Notes: generated by a model not told the origin, from the letters alone. A DNA stretch of 64,000 bases from Kangiella sp. HZ709 (GCF_009674675.1 NZ_WKJC01000002.1:1-64000); one strand, 5' to 3'; positions 49,580-59,995 are shown, counted from the first letter of the stretch. Numbers and translations: made by a program.

Positions 49580-52060
49580 TTAAAAGGTTTGACCAATTGT
49601 GAAAGTGAAAGTTTTCACTTCATCATAAAATTGCTTATCTATTGGGTTAGAGAAGCTAAACATTAATGGTCCTAATGGTGACCACCATTGTAGCGCAAGC
49701 CCTGAAGAAACTCTTATACTATTTGGGTCTGCGAAATCTGGAACACTATCAAACTGCCGATTATTGTTATTAATAATATTTAAACCATCAAACCTTGAAA
49801 CATTAAATTGAGAGTCCCATACGTTACCGGCATCTACAAAAAGACTTGCTCTTACATTGTTGTTATCTGCAAAAGGAATAGGGAAAATCAACTCAAGTGA
49901 TGCCGTAGCCAAAGAGTCTCCACCAATAGAGAAGCCTCCAATTTGTACAGTATCAAATGCAGGTGGAAAGCTAATAGTGTCATTGCCACCACCAGGAAAT
50001 GGTCCAGGTATATTAGAAGTTGATGGTATAAGCTGGATACTCCTAGGACCAATAGTATTTGGCTCAAAACCTCTCAAGCTTCCTGCGCCGCCAGCAAAAA
50101 AGTTTTCAAAGTAAGGAAGGCGACTTGTATCACCTAATCCTTCTCCATACCCTAGGTTCGCTCTCACCGAAATAATCCAATCATTATCAGATGTTAAAGG
50201 GAAATACTGCCTAAAGTTATAGTTAACCTTATAAAACTCTGTATCTCCAATAGGAGTTCCAACTTCTAAAGCAACCGAGTGGGAATACCCATTAGTAGGG
50301 AATATACCTCTATTTAACTTATTTGTTTGCCAACCAAAATTCAGCGAGAAATTGACAAAATCAAGGTTAGGCTCTGTTCTTGGATCTTGACCAAAAGACT
50401 CAAAAAACTCCAAGACTCGAAGGTCGAATGAACCTGGCGCTTTCAAGGTATTGTCTTGGTAAGAGAAACCATAATTTAGAGAGGTGAATTCACCTATTGG
50501 ATAAACCAAGCCTAACCCAAGTGAAATGGTATCTAAGCTTTGTCCATTAAAAATATTTAATTCTTCAAAATCTGTTTTTCTAAAAGATAGAGAACTTGTA
50601 AAGCCCAAGTTGTCATTAAAAAAGTACGGATCGGAGTAAGAGGCATTGATACTTTCTTGCGCACGATTAAAAGACAACCCAAGCCCTACATTTTTACCTT
50701 CACCTAAAAAGTTACTATGAGAAAGATTGCCTTGCAGTGTTATACCGAACCTATCATTATAACCCAAGCTACCACTTATCTGAGCTGCACCTCTTTCTTC
50801 GATGTTCACATCTAAATCAATTTTATTAGGGTGTTCTTCGCTAACTTTATTCTTAATATCTACTTTTTCTACAAAAGGTAATCTTTGCAATCTGAGCTTT
50901 GAACGATCGATTAACTTAGATGATAAAGGCTCGCCTTCTCTAATTCTAAACTCTCTCCGGAATACGTTCTCATCGGTGTCAGATGTCCCTGCAAACTCAA
51001 TTTTATCTACATAAAAACGTTTCCCAGGGTTTATCAATATGTTCAAGTCAACTTCATTTGAGTCTGCTAACTTCTCAGGAAATGTTTTAACTTCTGGGTA
51101 GGTATACCCGTAAAAGCCCAGAAACTCCTCTACTTGCTCTTCATAAAATTTAAGAATCGCATGTGAATATTTATCGCCTTCTTTAAAAGGCATCATGGCT
51201 TCGATAACATCTTTCTCTATTTGGAAATCCCCAAGAATTTTAACTTCATTAATATAATAAAGCTCACCTTCTTTGACTTTTAAAGAAATGTATAAATCTC
51301 TTTGGTTTTGCGACAAAGAGATATTGGTATCGGTTACCGAAAAATCTAAGTAACCACGATCCTTATAAAAAGAAGTTAACGTTTCAATATCTTTATCAAG
51401 TGTTTGCCTAGCGTATTTATTGTCATTAGAAATAAAAGAAAACATTCCGCCTGTTGTGGATTCAATTTGGCTTATTAACTCTTCATCGGTAAATAACTTA
51501 TTTCCAATAATGTTTATGTCAGCAATTAACGCACTCTGCCCCTCTTCAACCTCAATAAAAAGATTAACTCGATTTCTAGATAAAGTTCCTAATCTGACAT
51601 TGATATCTACATCATACTTACCATTGGCAAAGTATTGTGATGTAATTTCCTGCTTAATTTTTTCTAAAACAAAAGGGTTAAAAGGTTCTTTCTCCATTAC
51701 CCCTGATGCACTTAAACCAGCTTCAATTTGATCCGTTTTAAGTACCTTATTACCTGAAATAACGATTGAAGCAACGGTAGGTCTTTCTACTACTGTTATC
51801 TTCAGTTTCAACCCTTCTTTCTGAAGCTTTACAGAATCAAAGTTACCGGTCTTATAAACTGCTCGAATAATATTCGGTACACGTGCTTCATCTAGAGTTT
51901 CACCAACACGAATTGGCAAGGTGGTGAAGAAGGTTCCTAATTCAACTCTTTGCAAACCTTCAACTTGGATATCTTCTACTACAAACGGCTCAATAGCTTG
52001 AGCTTTGGCTGCTGCCAATGAAATCAATAAAACTGTTAATGTTTTTGTTATTAAACGCAT
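49580..52060 (-). CDS. bamA: outer-membrane protein assembly factor BamA
   Basis: 826 residues: signal peptide (1-22), five POTRA domains (about 25-425), and a 16-strand Omp85 barrel with the GGAGSLRGFE loop-6 motif (about 652-661) and a terminal Phe typical of barrel proteins. Core of the BAM complex with BamD (7586). In the rseP-bamA-skp order of E. coli. Confidence 0.97.
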   Translation of the reverse strand: MRLITKTLTVLLISLAAAKAQAIEPFVVEDIQVEGLQRVELGTFFTTLPIRVGETLDEARVPNIIRAVYKTGNFDSVKLQKEGLKLKITVVERPTVASIVISGNKVLKTDQIEAGLSASGVMEKEPFNPFVLEKIKQEITSQYFANGKYDVDINVRLGTLSRNRVNLFIEVEEGQSALIADINIIGNKLFTDEELISQIESTTGGMFSFISNDNKYARQTLDKDIETLTSFYKDRGYLDFSVTDTNISLSQNQRDLYISLKVKEGELYYINEVKILGDFQIEKDVIEAMMPFKEGDKYSHAILKFYEEQVEEFLGFYGYTYPEVKTFPEKLADSNEVDLNILINPGKRFYVDKIEFAGTSDTDENVFRREFRIREGEPLSSKLIDRSKLRLQRLPFVEKVDIKNKVSEEHPNKIDLDVNIEERGAAQISGSLGYNDRFGITLQGNLSHSNFLGEGKNVGLGLSFNRAQESINASYSDPYFFNDNLGFTSSLSFRKTDFEELNIFNGQSLDTISLGLGLVYPIGEFTSLNYGFSYQDNTLKAPGSFDLRVLEFFESFGQDPRTEPNLDFVNFSLNFGWQTNKLNRGIFPTNGYSHSVALEVGTPIGDTEFYKVNYNFRQYFPLTSDNDWIISVRANLGYGEGLGDTSRLPYFENFFAGGAGSLRGFEPNTIGPRSIQLIPSTSNIPGPFPGGGNDTISFPPAFDTVQIGGFSIGGDSLATASLELIFPIPFADNNNVRASLFVDAGNVWDSQFNVSRFDGLNIINNNNRQFDSVPDFADPNSIRVSSGLALQWWSPLGPLMFSFSNPIDKQFYDEVKTFTFTIGQTF

Positions 52061-52072
52061 TAATTAAATACT

Positions 52073-53410
52073 CTAAAATGTTCGATTTATGTCGTTGTAT
52101 AGCGCAATCGCCATGATTGTCAGCAGTAATATGATGCCTATTCGCATACCAAGTTCCATTATTTTTTCAGAAACTGGCTTTCCACGGATTAATTCGGCCA
52201 AATAGTACATTAAATGACCGCCATCTAGCATCGGAATAGGCAATAAGTTCACGAACCCTAAATTGACGCTTATCATAGCGAGATAAAACAAGAATGCAAC
52301 CATTCCTGCCTGTACTACTTGCCCTGCTCCTTGGGCTATTCCCACTGGTCCACCTAAGTTTTTGATAGATAGTTTGCCAGTGACTAATTTGCCAATGAAA
52401 CTGGTAATTCTATTCAGCATGGTCCAAGTCTCTTCCGAGCCTTTTTGCAGCGCTTCAAATAGACCATATTGAATGGTATTGAATTCGTTAAAGGTTCTCG
52501 GAGAGATACCTATCAAATACCTTATTTGCTCATTTTGCTCGAAGACTTTAGGAGCAATCTCTTTTTGATACTGATAGCCATCCCTTTCATAGGATAAGGT
52601 TAATAGCTTACTACCATTCGAATTCATAAATTCAGTAATATCAGACCACTTTTCAATGTTAGTCTCATTCAAAGCGATAATTTTATCACCGACTCTAATG
52701 CCTGCTTCTTCAGCTGCTGATTTTTCAGAAACGTAGCCAATAGAGCTTCCACTGTAGACTCTACTAAAGCTCACGCCTAAAGCATCGACAATAGTTCCTT
52801 CATCAGGCTCTTTCCAATTAGCCACATCAAGATAGATAGTTTTTTTAGCTTCCCCATCAGGAATAAGCTCAATCGCAACTTTATCCTGATTACCAACTTC
52901 GCCAATTAGCCCAAACACAAAATCTTCAAGATGTCTTACTTTATTACCATTTACCGAAATTATTTCACTGTTTTCTGGAAATCCGGATTTATAGGCAATT
53001 GAATCTACTTTGACTTCTGAAATAAACGGTTTACTAATATTTACGCCCATCATATAAACAGCCGCATAAACCAAAATAGCCAATAAGAAATTCGCCATTG
53101 GGCCTGCCAATACAATTAAAATTCGCTTCCAGACTGGCGCTCTATTAAATGCATAAGGTAAATCTTCATCCGCTACATTACCTTCTCGCTCATCGACAAA
53201 TCTTACGTAACCACCCAGCGGAATAGGCGCGACGGCAAACTCGGTGCCAGCCTTGTTGTACTTACTCCAAAAAGGCTTACCAAAACCTACCGAGAACCTT
53301 AATGCTTTAACACCCAGCTTTTTAGCTACCCAATAGTGCCCCCACTCATGAAAAGTGACCAAAATGCCAAGCAGGATAAGTAATCCAAAAATACTGTAGA
53401 AAAAGCTCAA
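52073..53410 (-). CDS. rseP: site-2 protease RseP
   Basis: 445-residue membrane zinc metalloprotease. HExxH at H21-E22-H25 (FHEWGH) in the first helix, two PDZ domains (about 125-300), and the third metal ligand Asp in PMLDGGH (about 391-397). Cuts the anti-sigma factor RseA in the envelope stress response. Starts with TTG at 53410, three bases past the dxr stop. Confidence 0.95.
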   Translation of the reverse strand: MSFFYSIFGLLILLGILVTFHEWGHYWVAKKLGVKALRFSVGFGKPFWSKYNKAGTEFAVAPIPLGGYVRFVDEREGNVADEDLPYAFNRAPVWKRILIVLAGPMANFLLAILVYAAVYMMGVNISKPFISEVKVDSIAYKSGFPENSEIISVNGNKVRHLEDFVFGLIGEVGNQDKVAIELIPDGEAKKTIYLDVANWKEPDEGTIVDALGVSFSRVYSGSSIGYVSEKSAAEEAGIRVGDKIIALNETNIEKWSDITEFMNSNGSKLLTLSYERDGYQYQKEIAPKVFEQNEQIRYLIGISPRTFNEFNTIQYGLFEALQKGSEETWTMLNRITSFIGKLVTGKLSIKNLGGPVGIAQGAGQVVQAGMVAFLFYLAMISVNLGFVNLLPIPMLDGGHLMYYLAELIRGKPVSEKIMELGMRIGIILLLTIMAIALYNDINRTF

Positions 53411-53412
53411 AG

Positions 53413-54603
53413 TTATAACTCACTAATTATTTGAGTAGTTAATTGCCGTGCAGATAAATCAGCCGCCAAAACAGCTCTTAAATCCGCTATTTCAGCATAG
53501 CCAGTTTGGCTTAACGTTTGCTGAATCACTTCCGCGATTTGTGTAAAGCCGATCTCTTCTTGCAAAAATGCTTCCACCGCAATTTCATTAGCCGCATTCA
53601 AGGTCGCAGGCATATTGCCGCCAGCTTTCATGGCATCAATGGCTAATTTCAAACACGGGAAACGTTTGAAGCAAGGTTTATCAAAGGTTAATTGGCTAAT
53701 GCTCATAAAGTCTAATGGCGCAACACCAGCATCAACTCGTTCAGGAAATGCTAGGGCATGAGCAATCGGCGTGCGCATATCGGGATTGCCCATTTGCGAA
53801 ATTACTGAGCCATCTTTATAACGAACCATCGAGTGAATAATACTTTGCGGGTGCAAAATCACTTCAATATCCGAAGGTTTTACGTCAAACATCCAACAAG
53901 CTTCGATTAACTCCAATCCCTTATTCATCATAGTGGCAGAGTCAACGGAAATCTTTCTTCCCATATCCCAATTTGGATGAGCACAGGCTTCTTCCTGAGT
54001 GATTGAAGAGAAATCATCTAGCGGCTTATTTAAAAACGGACCGCCTGAGCCAGTAAGGACAATGTTTTCAATCCCGCAAGAGCGGATCCCTTGTGCAACA
54101 AAGTGCTCAGGTAAAGATTGAAATATTGCATTATGCTCACTGTCAATCGGTAATAAAGTAGAGCCCGATTCTTTTACCGCTTGCATAAAGATAGAGCCGG
54201 ACATAACAAGAGCTTCTTTATTGGCAAGCAAGACTTTTTTACTCGCTTCAACAGCTGCTAACGTTGGTAACAAACCAGCGGCACCAACAATTGCAGCCAT
54301 CACAGTATCTACATCACTATGACTTGCCACTACAGACAAATCTTCAGTTGCAGATAGAACTTGCGTATTAGAGTTATAGCTAGCAAGCGTTACCTTTAAC
54401 TGCTCAGCTTTGCTTTCATCGGTTATAACTGCATATCGTGGCTTAAATTGTAAACATTGCTCGGACAGCAGATCCACATTACGATGTGCTGTTAAGGCAA
54501 AAGTTTGATATTTTTCCGGATGTCGAGAAATTACATCTAAAGTGTTAATACCTATAGAGCCTGTTGCGCCAAGGATGGTAATTTGCTCTTTACTAGAAGT
54601 CAT
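53413..54603 (-). CDS. dxr: 1-deoxy-D-xylulose 5-phosphate reductoisomerase
   Basis: 396 residues. NADPH-binding GATGSIG (about 12-18), and the SEHNAIFQSL / GSGGPF metal- and substrate-binding blocks at about 157-195. Second step of the MEP isoprenoid pathway, supplying the uppS substrate. Five bases after cdsA. Confidence 0.96.
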   Translation of the reverse strand: MTSSKEQITILGATGSIGINTLDVISRHPEKYQTFALTAHRNVDLLSEQCLQFKPRYAVITDESKAEQLKVTLASYNSNTQVLSATEDLSVVASHSDVDTVMAAIVGAAGLLPTLAAVEASKKVLLANKEALVMSGSIFMQAVKESGSTLLPIDSEHNAIFQSLPEHFVAQGIRSCGIENIVLTGSGGPFLNKPLDDFSSITQEEACAHPNWDMGRKISVDSATMMNKGLELIEACWMFDVKPSDIEVILHPQSIIHSMVRYKDGSVISQMGNPDMRTPIAHALAFPERVDAGVAPLDFMSISQLTFDKPCFKRFPCLKLAIDAMKAGGNMPATLNAANEIAVEAFLQEEIGFTQIAEVIQQTLSQTGYAEIADLRAVLAADLSARQLTTQIISEL

Positions 54604-54608
54604 AAAAC

Positions 54609-55508
54609 TTAAAAACCGCCTTTAAGCCACAATAGTAAAACCACAAAAAAGGGGGCTACTGATAAGGTACTATCCAAACGGTCAAGCAGGCCGCCATGGC
54701 CAGGTAAAATATTGCTGGTATCTTTAATTTTTGCTTGGCGTTTCAACATAGAAACAAATAGATCACCAATAACAGATACGATACCCAGGATGAGCACAAA
54801 AGGAATGAAATATTTCAGAGGTAACGGTAAACCCATATAGGTGCCAAGCGCCCATGCCACTAAAAAAGAAGTGATTAAGCCACCAAAAAAACCTTCCCAA
54901 GTTTTATTAGGACTAACCACCGGAGCTAATTTGTTTTTGCCAAAAGTTTTTCCTGCTAAATAAGCACCGACATCAGCACCCCAAATAACAAAAAACATGA
55001 GCAATAATAGAAAGCCGCCATAGTTGGTATCAATTTCATATTGGCTAGAACGAATTAAGACTATCGCTAACCAGGCAGCAGCTAACATCACCCAACCAAA
55101 TAACATTCTTAATGCTGCGCCACGAGTCCAAAGCCTACTGCCTTTAGGAAACATTAACACCAAAACAAAGGCTAATACCCAGATCAATGCTGCCACCATC
55201 AAAGCTTTAAAAGGATAGAGGTTTAATAATCCCAAACCTGCTTTTTGCATTAAAATATGGTTTGGAGTTTCATAGAAACCCATATTAAATAATTGATAAC
55301 AGAAGAAACCTACGATAGCCAAAGCACCCGCAATAAAACCATACTGAACTACGGCATACTTAGTTTCTAATAGCTTAGACCATTCCCAAGCTAGCAATCC
55401 GAAAATTGGGATCAAAATAAAAGAGAATATCTCTAACGTCGGATAAAATAAAAGCAAAGCTGCCAATGGCAATAATAGTAACGCCGTAATAACTCTTTGT
55501 TTAAACAT
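54609..55508 (-). CDS. cdsA: phosphatidate cytidylyltransferase
   Basis: 299-residue polytopic membrane protein with the full signature SMLKRQAKIKDTSNILPGH followed by GGLLDRLDS (about 252-280). Makes CDP-diacylglycerol, the substrate of PssA (493-1296). Lies between uppS and dxr. Confidence 0.95.
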   Translation of the reverse strand: MFKQRVITALLLLPLAALLLFYPTLEIFSFILIPIFGLLAWEWSKLLETKYAVVQYGFIAGALAIVGFFCYQLFNMGFYETPNHILMQKAGLGLLNLYPFKALMVAALIWVLAFVLVLMFPKGSRLWTRGAALRMLFGWVMLAAAWLAIVLIRSSQYEIDTNYGGFLLLLMFFVIWGADVGAYLAGKTFGKNKLAPVVSPNKTWEGFFGGLITSFLVAWALGTYMGLPLPLKYFIPFVLILGIVSVIGDLFVSMLKRQAKIKDTSNILPGHGGLLDRLDSTLSVAPFFVVLLLWLKGGF

Positions 55509-55527
55509 ATACCCTTCTTATCCTCAT

Positions 55528-56247
55528 CTATCCTATTTGTTCGCCTGTTTGCCCGAAGCGTCTTTGTCTTTTTGCGAAATCGCTAATAGCGACTTCTAAT
55601 TCTTTGCTATCAAAATCTGGCCACAAGGCATCACTAAAATACAACTCAGAATAAGCAGTTTGCCATAATAAGAAATTACTTATACGTTGCTCACCACCAG
55701 TTCTGATCATTAAATCAACATCCGTAACATCTGCTGTCACAAGACGCTTACTAATGTCATCTTCAGTAATCTTTCCAATTCCATCCATAAGACACTGGTT
55801 GGCCGCTTGAGTGATATCCCAATGACCGCCATAATTGGCTGCTATTTGCAGAAGTAAACCATGATTATCTTTAGTCAGTTCTTCTGCATTATCAATAGCT
55901 TTTTGTAACCGTTTATCAAAGCCCGCTTTATCACCAATAACCACAAGCTTTACATTGTTTTTATGCAATTTTTTAGATTCGTTTTTTAAGCTAGTGGCGA
56001 ATAAATCCATCAGGAAACTGACTTCGTCTTGTGGCCGTTTCCAATTTTCGCTGGAGAAAGCAAATAGCGTTAAAACACTTATTCCTTGCTCACCACAATA
56101 TTCCGCCATTTCACGAGCGCGTTCCATCCCTGCTTTATGGCCCATCACGCGCTTCTTGCCACGCTTTTGCGCCCAGCGACCATTACCATCCATAATGATA
56201 GCAATATGCTTTAGGTTTGCAGGAATGTTAGGTTCAATCTCGCTCAT
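55528..56247 (-). CDS. uppS: undecaprenyl diphosphate synthase
   Basis: 239 residues. Catalytic Asp20 in IMDGNGRW, and the [11 protein letters not shown] block (about 193-203). Builds the C55 carrier for peptidoglycan and O-antigen. First of the uppS-cdsA-dxr-rseP run, 85 bases after frr. Confidence 0.97.
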   Translation of the reverse strand: MSEIEPNIPANLKHIAIIMDGNGRWAQKRGKKRVMGHKAGMERAREMAEYCGEQGISVLTLFAFSSENWKRPQDEVSFLMDLFATSLKNESKKLHKNNVKLVVIGDKAGFDKRLQKAIDNAEELTKDNHGLLLQIAANYGGHWDITQAANQCLMDGIGKITEDDISKRLVTADVTDVDLMIRTGGEQRISNFLLWQTAYSELYFSDALWPDFDSKELEVAISDFAKRQRRFGQTGEQIG

Positions 56248-56281
56248 GACTTAATATTCGTTATCTTATAAATACAATAAA

Positions 56282-56299
56282 GCCGCAGTTTCCCGCGGC
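56282..56299 (-). terminator. GAAA-tetraloop hairpin between frr and uppS
   Basis: In the minus-strand RNA, a 7-bp stem (one G-U pair) GCCGCGG / CUGCGGC closes a GAAA tetraloop. Only a weak U-rich tail (UUUAUU) follows, so it is either a partial terminator or an mRNA processing/stability element between the two genes. Confidence 0.5.
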
Positions 56300-56332
56300 A
56301 ATACGATAATTAAAACGAAAAATTCGCTTTAA

Positions 56333-56890
56333 TTATATTTCCATCAACTCTTTCTCTTTCTCCGCCGCCATCGCATCAACTTTAACAATCATATCGTCAG
56401 TCAAAGATTGGATATTCGACTCAGCCGCACGCAACTCATCTTCAGAGATTTCTTTCTCTTTCTCCAACTCTTTCAAAGTCGAATTAGCATCACGACGAAT
56501 ATTACGAATAGCCACTTTGGCATTTTCCGCTTCACCACCGACCACTTTAGTGAGTTCGCGACGACGTTCTTCGTTCAATGGTGGTAAAGTAATACGGATA
56601 ACTTGGCCTGCAACATTGGGCGTTAAGCCTAAGTCTGACTTCAAAATCGCCTTTTCAGTTGCTTCAATCGCGCCTTTATCAAAGATTTGCAATACCAAGG
56701 TCCGGCCCTCTTGAACCGAAATGCTCGCTACTTGGCTGATAGGAGTATCAGCACCATAATAAGGCACCATCAAATGCTCTAATAAACTGGGGTGTGCACG
56801 GCCTGTACGGATTTTGGTTAAAGCCATTTTTAATGACTCAAGGCTTTTATCCATACGCTCATCAGCGTCTTGGTGAATCTCGTTTATCAC
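56333..56890 (-). CDS. frr: ribosome recycling factor
   Basis: 185 residues, the family standard. Typical [13 protein letters not shown] (about 28-40) and a C-terminal [16 protein letters not shown] helix. Releases ribosomes after termination with EF-G. Starts with GTG at 56890 behind AGGAG (6 bases). Confidence 0.97.
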   Translation of the reverse strand: MINEIHQDADERMDKSLESLKMALTKIRTGRAHPSLLEHLMVPYYGADTPISQVASISVQEGRTLVLQIFDKGAIEATEKAILKSDLGLTPNVAGQVIRITLPPLNEERRRELTKVVGGEAENAKVAIRNIRRDANSTLKELEKEKEISEDELRAAESNIQSLTDDMIVKVDAMAAEKEKELMEI

Positions 56891-57035
56891 GGCAAACTCC
56901 TAAATATCTCTAATTCTGTTATTTCTGGGCTCTAGACGGCATCTTGCATACTAGAGTAAGGCGCATATTATGCCCTAAATTGGCTTAAATTCTAAGTAAA
57001 ATAATGATTTATTGCTGCCTTACGACGAACCTATG

Positions 57036-57752
57036 TTATGGATGAACAAGCGTCCCTTCAGAACCGCCAGTAACCACATCTTTCAAAGCACCCGACTTAG
57101 TCATATTGAATACTCGAATATTCTTTTGGTGATCGCGGGCTAAATGAAACGCAGTTAAATCCATCACCGCCAATTCCTTTTCTAGCGCTTCTTTATAGCT
57201 TAACTGGTCATATTTCACTGCATCGGGATCTTTTGCTGGGTCAGCGTTATAAACACCATCAACCTTAGTTGCCTTTAAGATTAGGTCTGCTTCAATCTCA
57301 ATCCCACGCAAACAAGCCGCTGTATCCGTAGTAAAGAAAGGGTTACCGGTTCCGGCGCAGAAGATAACAACCTTACCCTTTTCAAGCGCATTAATAGCGC
57401 CTCGGCGTGAAAAACCTTCGCACACTCCGTCGATTGGCATCGCGGATAATACTTTCGCTGGTATATTATTTCGCTCAAACGAGTCTTGAAGCGCTAAAGA
57501 ATTCATTACAGTCGCTAACATGCCCATATGATCGCCCGTTACACGATTCATACCGGCTTCAGATAGCGCCTGACCGCGGTAAATATTGCCGCCCCCAATC
57601 ACCACGCCCACTTCAACGCCCATAGCCGTCACCGACTTAATCTCATCAGCCATCTGTTGCAAAATTGCCGGGGCGATACCAAAAGCTTGCTCACCCTGTA
57701 AGGCTTCACCGCTAAGTTTTAAAAGAATTCGTTGATAAGCAAGTTCAGGCAT
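57036..57752 (-). CDS. pyrH: UMP kinase
   Basis: 238 residues, amino-acid-kinase fold. KLSGEALQG (about 12-20), [10 protein letters not shown] (about 51-60) and [13 protein letters not shown] (about 132-144) are diagnostic. Phosphorylates UMP, regulated by GTP and UTP. In most relatives it directly follows tsf; here about 2.3 kb of other genes lie between. Confidence 0.97.
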   Translation of the reverse strand: MPELAYQRILLKLSGEALQGEQAFGIAPAILQQMADEIKSVTAMGVEVGVVIGGGNIYRGQALSEAGMNRVTGDHMGMLATVMNSLALQDSFERNNIPAKVLSAMPIDGVCEGFSRRGAINALEKGKVVIFCAGTGNPFFTTDTAACLRGIEIEADLILKATKVDGVYNADPAKDPDAVKYDQLSYKEALEKELAVMDLTAFHLARDHQKNIRVFNMTKSGALKDVVTGGSEGTLVHP

Positions 57753-57972
57753 GATGGCTCCTTATAATTTGATTGGATGGATTATAGTTGGGTTATGGAA
57801 TTGGAGCAATCATATCTGCCTGAGTTAATCGACGAAGAGCTCTACTAAATCTACAGCACACTACTTATTCATTCTGATTCGCTTTAGTATTCATTATAAA
57901 ACGTAGTAATAGGTAAAATACAAAAACATTGATACAGTTAACAAAGCACTTTATTAATCGCGCCATGCTGTA

Positions 57973-58734
57973 ATGAATCTAGACTTTAAGAATTCAGGTT
58001 ACTTTGTAAAGCAACACTTTCTAAATCATAGTCAAATTAATAGGTTGAGCTTAATTACTGAGATTTTTCATCATTCCTGGGTTGAAGCTAATATAGGTTT
58101 CTACGAAGAAAGGGCTATTAATTCTGCTTACCTCACTAGTCAAAAACACCTAAACGAAGAACAAAGAATCTCTCTACTCCAGTTTATTGGATCCAACCAA
58201 TTAATGGAGCAGGTTTACTCTATTATTCCTAAAGATCCTGCCTTTATGAATACTCAGCTATTCTTTAATCCGGTAAATCCTGAGCAAAAAAATTATTGGC
58301 ATAGAGACATCCAGTATGATTTGGATCTTGAGCAGCAAAAAGCGGCTTTATCCGGCCCGCAAGCTCTACACTTTAGAGTTGCCCTAAAAGACGAACCCGG
58401 AATCGAGTTAGTTCCAGGTTCTCACATGAACTGGGATACTCAAGAAGAGCTGGATGTGCGCTTGGAGCAAAATGGTAAGAAAAGTCACCATAACTTATCT
58501 ACTGGCAAAACCATCCCCTTAAAAGCGGGTGATTTACTGATCTTCTCAGCCAAAATGATTCACCGCGGACTTTATGGCTTAGATCGCTTTTCGCTAGATG
58601 TTCTTTATTGTGACTCAAACAAAGAGTTACTCAAATATGCTGAGCCTAACTGCCTACCCAATGAAGAGCAGCTAAAACTTATTGAGGACCCTACCGCTTT
58701 TATGAATACCGCCAAAATTATTAATTCGCTATAA
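57973..58734 (+). CDS. phytanoyl-CoA dioxygenase (PhyH)-like Fe(II)/2-oxoglutarate oxygenase
   Basis: 253 residues. Iron-binding facial triad H110-R-D112 (WHRDIQ) and distal His197 (MIHRGLYGLDR), with Arg205 as the likely 2-oxoglutarate anchor. The substrate is unknown; PhyH relatives hydroxylate lipids, amino acids and small metabolites. Divergent from pyrH in the island between pyrH and tsf. No close functional partner is visible. Confidence 0.8.
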   Translation: MNLDFKNSGYFVKQHFLNHSQINRLSLITEIFHHSWVEANIGFYEERAINSAYLTSQKHLNEEQRISLLQFIGSNQLMEQVYSIIPKDPAFMNTQLFFNPVNPEQKNYWHRDIQYDLDLEQQKAALSGPQALHFRVALKDEPGIELVPGSHMNWDTQEELDVRLEQNGKKSHHNLSTGKTIPLKAGDLLIFSAKMIHRGLYGLDRFSLDVLYCDSNKELLKYAEPNCLPNEEQLKLIEDPTAFMNTAKIINSL

Positions 58735-58752
58735 AACTAATAAATTCAAGGC

Positions 58753-58798
58753 TGTCGTCCCTTTGTCAGGTCATTTTCGTCACCGCCAATGGTATAAT
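58753..58798 (+). promoter_or_regulatory. direct-repeat array and extended -10 promoter of the second XRE membrane gene
   Basis: TGTCG (58753), TGTCA (58764) and TTTCG (58775) are spaced 11 bp apart. They are followed by extended -10 TGGTATAAT (TATAAT 58793-58798) without a -35. The block GTCGTCCCTTTGTC is nearly the same as GCCGTCCATTTGTC at 40764, upstream of the paralogous gene. Confidence 0.6.
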
Positions 58799-58839
58799 TA
58801 GGCCATGATTTCCTCACAGAGTGTTGGGACCTTATCACA

Positions 58840-59259
58840 ATGATAGTTAAACGATTAAGACAAAAAAATAATTGGTCACAAGAACAATTAGCAACCATGA
58901 GTGGGCTTAGTATCCGAACCATTCAGCGCGTTGAAAGTGGTCAAAGTGCCAGCCTTGAAACTTTAAAGAGTCTCGCCTCTGTATTTGAAACTGATATTTC
59001 TAAATTTACAGAGGAAATCACCGTGATAGATAAACAATCAGAAAAATGGCAAAGCCAGCCTACATGGCTTAAATTTTTATTTTTCGGCGTCCAGAGTAGA
59101 AAAGTTGCTCTCGCCATAGAGCTTTCTTTTTTAGTGGTAGCTGTTGCACTTTGGATCTTTGTAGAACCTAGCTATCCTACAATATTAGCGTTAATTGCAG
59201 CTTACTTAAATTGCTTACTAGTAAGGCATGCTGACAATAAAAGCCTTTGGGATATTTGA
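58840..59259 (+). CDS. XRE helix-turn-helix protein with membrane helices
   Basis: 139 residues. HTH at about 3-55 (LRQKNNWSQEQLATMSGLSIRTIQRVESG region), nearly matching the protein at 40838. Here a shorter linker leads to two hydrophobic segments (about 85-108 and 110-128), which do not closely follow the 2TM domain of its paralogue. A membrane-tethered regulator is inferred. Followed by a terminator. Confidence 0.75.
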   Translation: MIVKRLRQKNNWSQEQLATMSGLSIRTIQRVESGQSASLETLKSLASVFETDISKFTEEITVIDKQSEKWQSQPTWLKFLFFGVQSRKVALAIELSFLVVAVALWIFVEPSYPTILALIAAYLNCLLVRHADNKSLWDI

Positions 59260-59267
59260 AAACCTAG

Positions 59268-59298
59268 ATAAAAAAACCGCTCATTGAGCGGCTTTTTT
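59268..59298. terminator. bidirectional terminator between XRE gene and DUF2799 lipoprotein gene
   Basis: CCGCTC (59277-59282), loop ATT, GAGCGG (59286-59291), with A run before and T run after. Ends both convergent genes. Confidence 0.85.
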
Positions 59299-59956
59299 AT
59301 TTTTCAAAACAGCCTTCATAGTCGCAATAATTTAAACGCTCATGCTTTAAAATTATATACTCTAAATCGCGCTTGGCTTCTTCTATATCTTCTTCATATA
59401 AATGCTCTGAACGATATAAGTCACCGTAGCGGCTTCTTTGTTTTTCTATTTCTATTTGCGCCGTTCGTCTGTCTTTTTCCGTGAGCTCTGGATCACTTAG
59501 CTTATCGGTGTTCCAGCGTATTTGGTATTGAGCATCATCCATCGAAGTTCGATGATCTTCGAGTTCTTCAATCGTTTCATCAAGCTTTTTCTCAGCGGCA
59601 TAAATCTCTTTGCCAGCATTATAGCCGTCCAGAAAGTCTGTTGGATTTAGATTCCACTCTCGGCAGCTGTGTCTATAGTAGCCACCATTTTTACCAAAAG
59701 CATAACCGCTAGTAGCCGTACAGAACTCTAAAGTACCTTTGTAATGACCAGTGGTGTATTTTGATTTAGGAGGAATAACACCACCTATTTCTTTACATTC
59801 TTGTGCATATTCATCATATTGCTTTAACGAGAAACCTCGCTTGCCTTCGTCAAAACCACGAGCTTGCCAATCGGTCATAGCGCAATCTTCGACCGTTAAT
59901 GACGAACAGGACGACAAGACGACAATTAGCAATACAGCTGAAATTAATTGTTTCAT
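59297..59956 (-). CDS. DUF2799 domain-containing lipoprotein
   Basis: 219 residues from ATG 59956. Lipoprotein signal with lipobox LSSC (Cys about residue 17). DUF2799 features: C-x-x-x-D-W-x-x-x-G-x-x-x-G opening (about 24-38), FCTATSGYAFGKNGG (about 77-91), and F-x-x-G-Y-x-A-G-x-E-I (about 109-119). A long Glu/Lys-rich coiled coil (about 120-205) follows. Function unknown. The longer reading from 60013 is rejected because it runs through the tsf terminator and would hide the signal peptide. Confidence 0.75.
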   Translation of the reverse strand: MKQLISAVLLIVVLSSCSSLTVEDCAMTDWQARGFDEGKRGFSLKQYDEYAQECKEIGGVIPPKSKYTTGHYKGTLEFCTATSGYAFGKNGGYYRHSCREWNLNPTDFLDGYNAGKEIYAAEKKLDETIEELEDHRTSMDDAQYQIRWNTDKLSDPELTEKDRRTAQIEIEKQRSRYGDLYRSEHLYEEDIEEAKRDLEYIILKHERLNYCDYEGCFEK

Positions 59957-59995
59957 TAGTTTCCCCAAATACTTTAGTAATACTTTTTTAATAGT

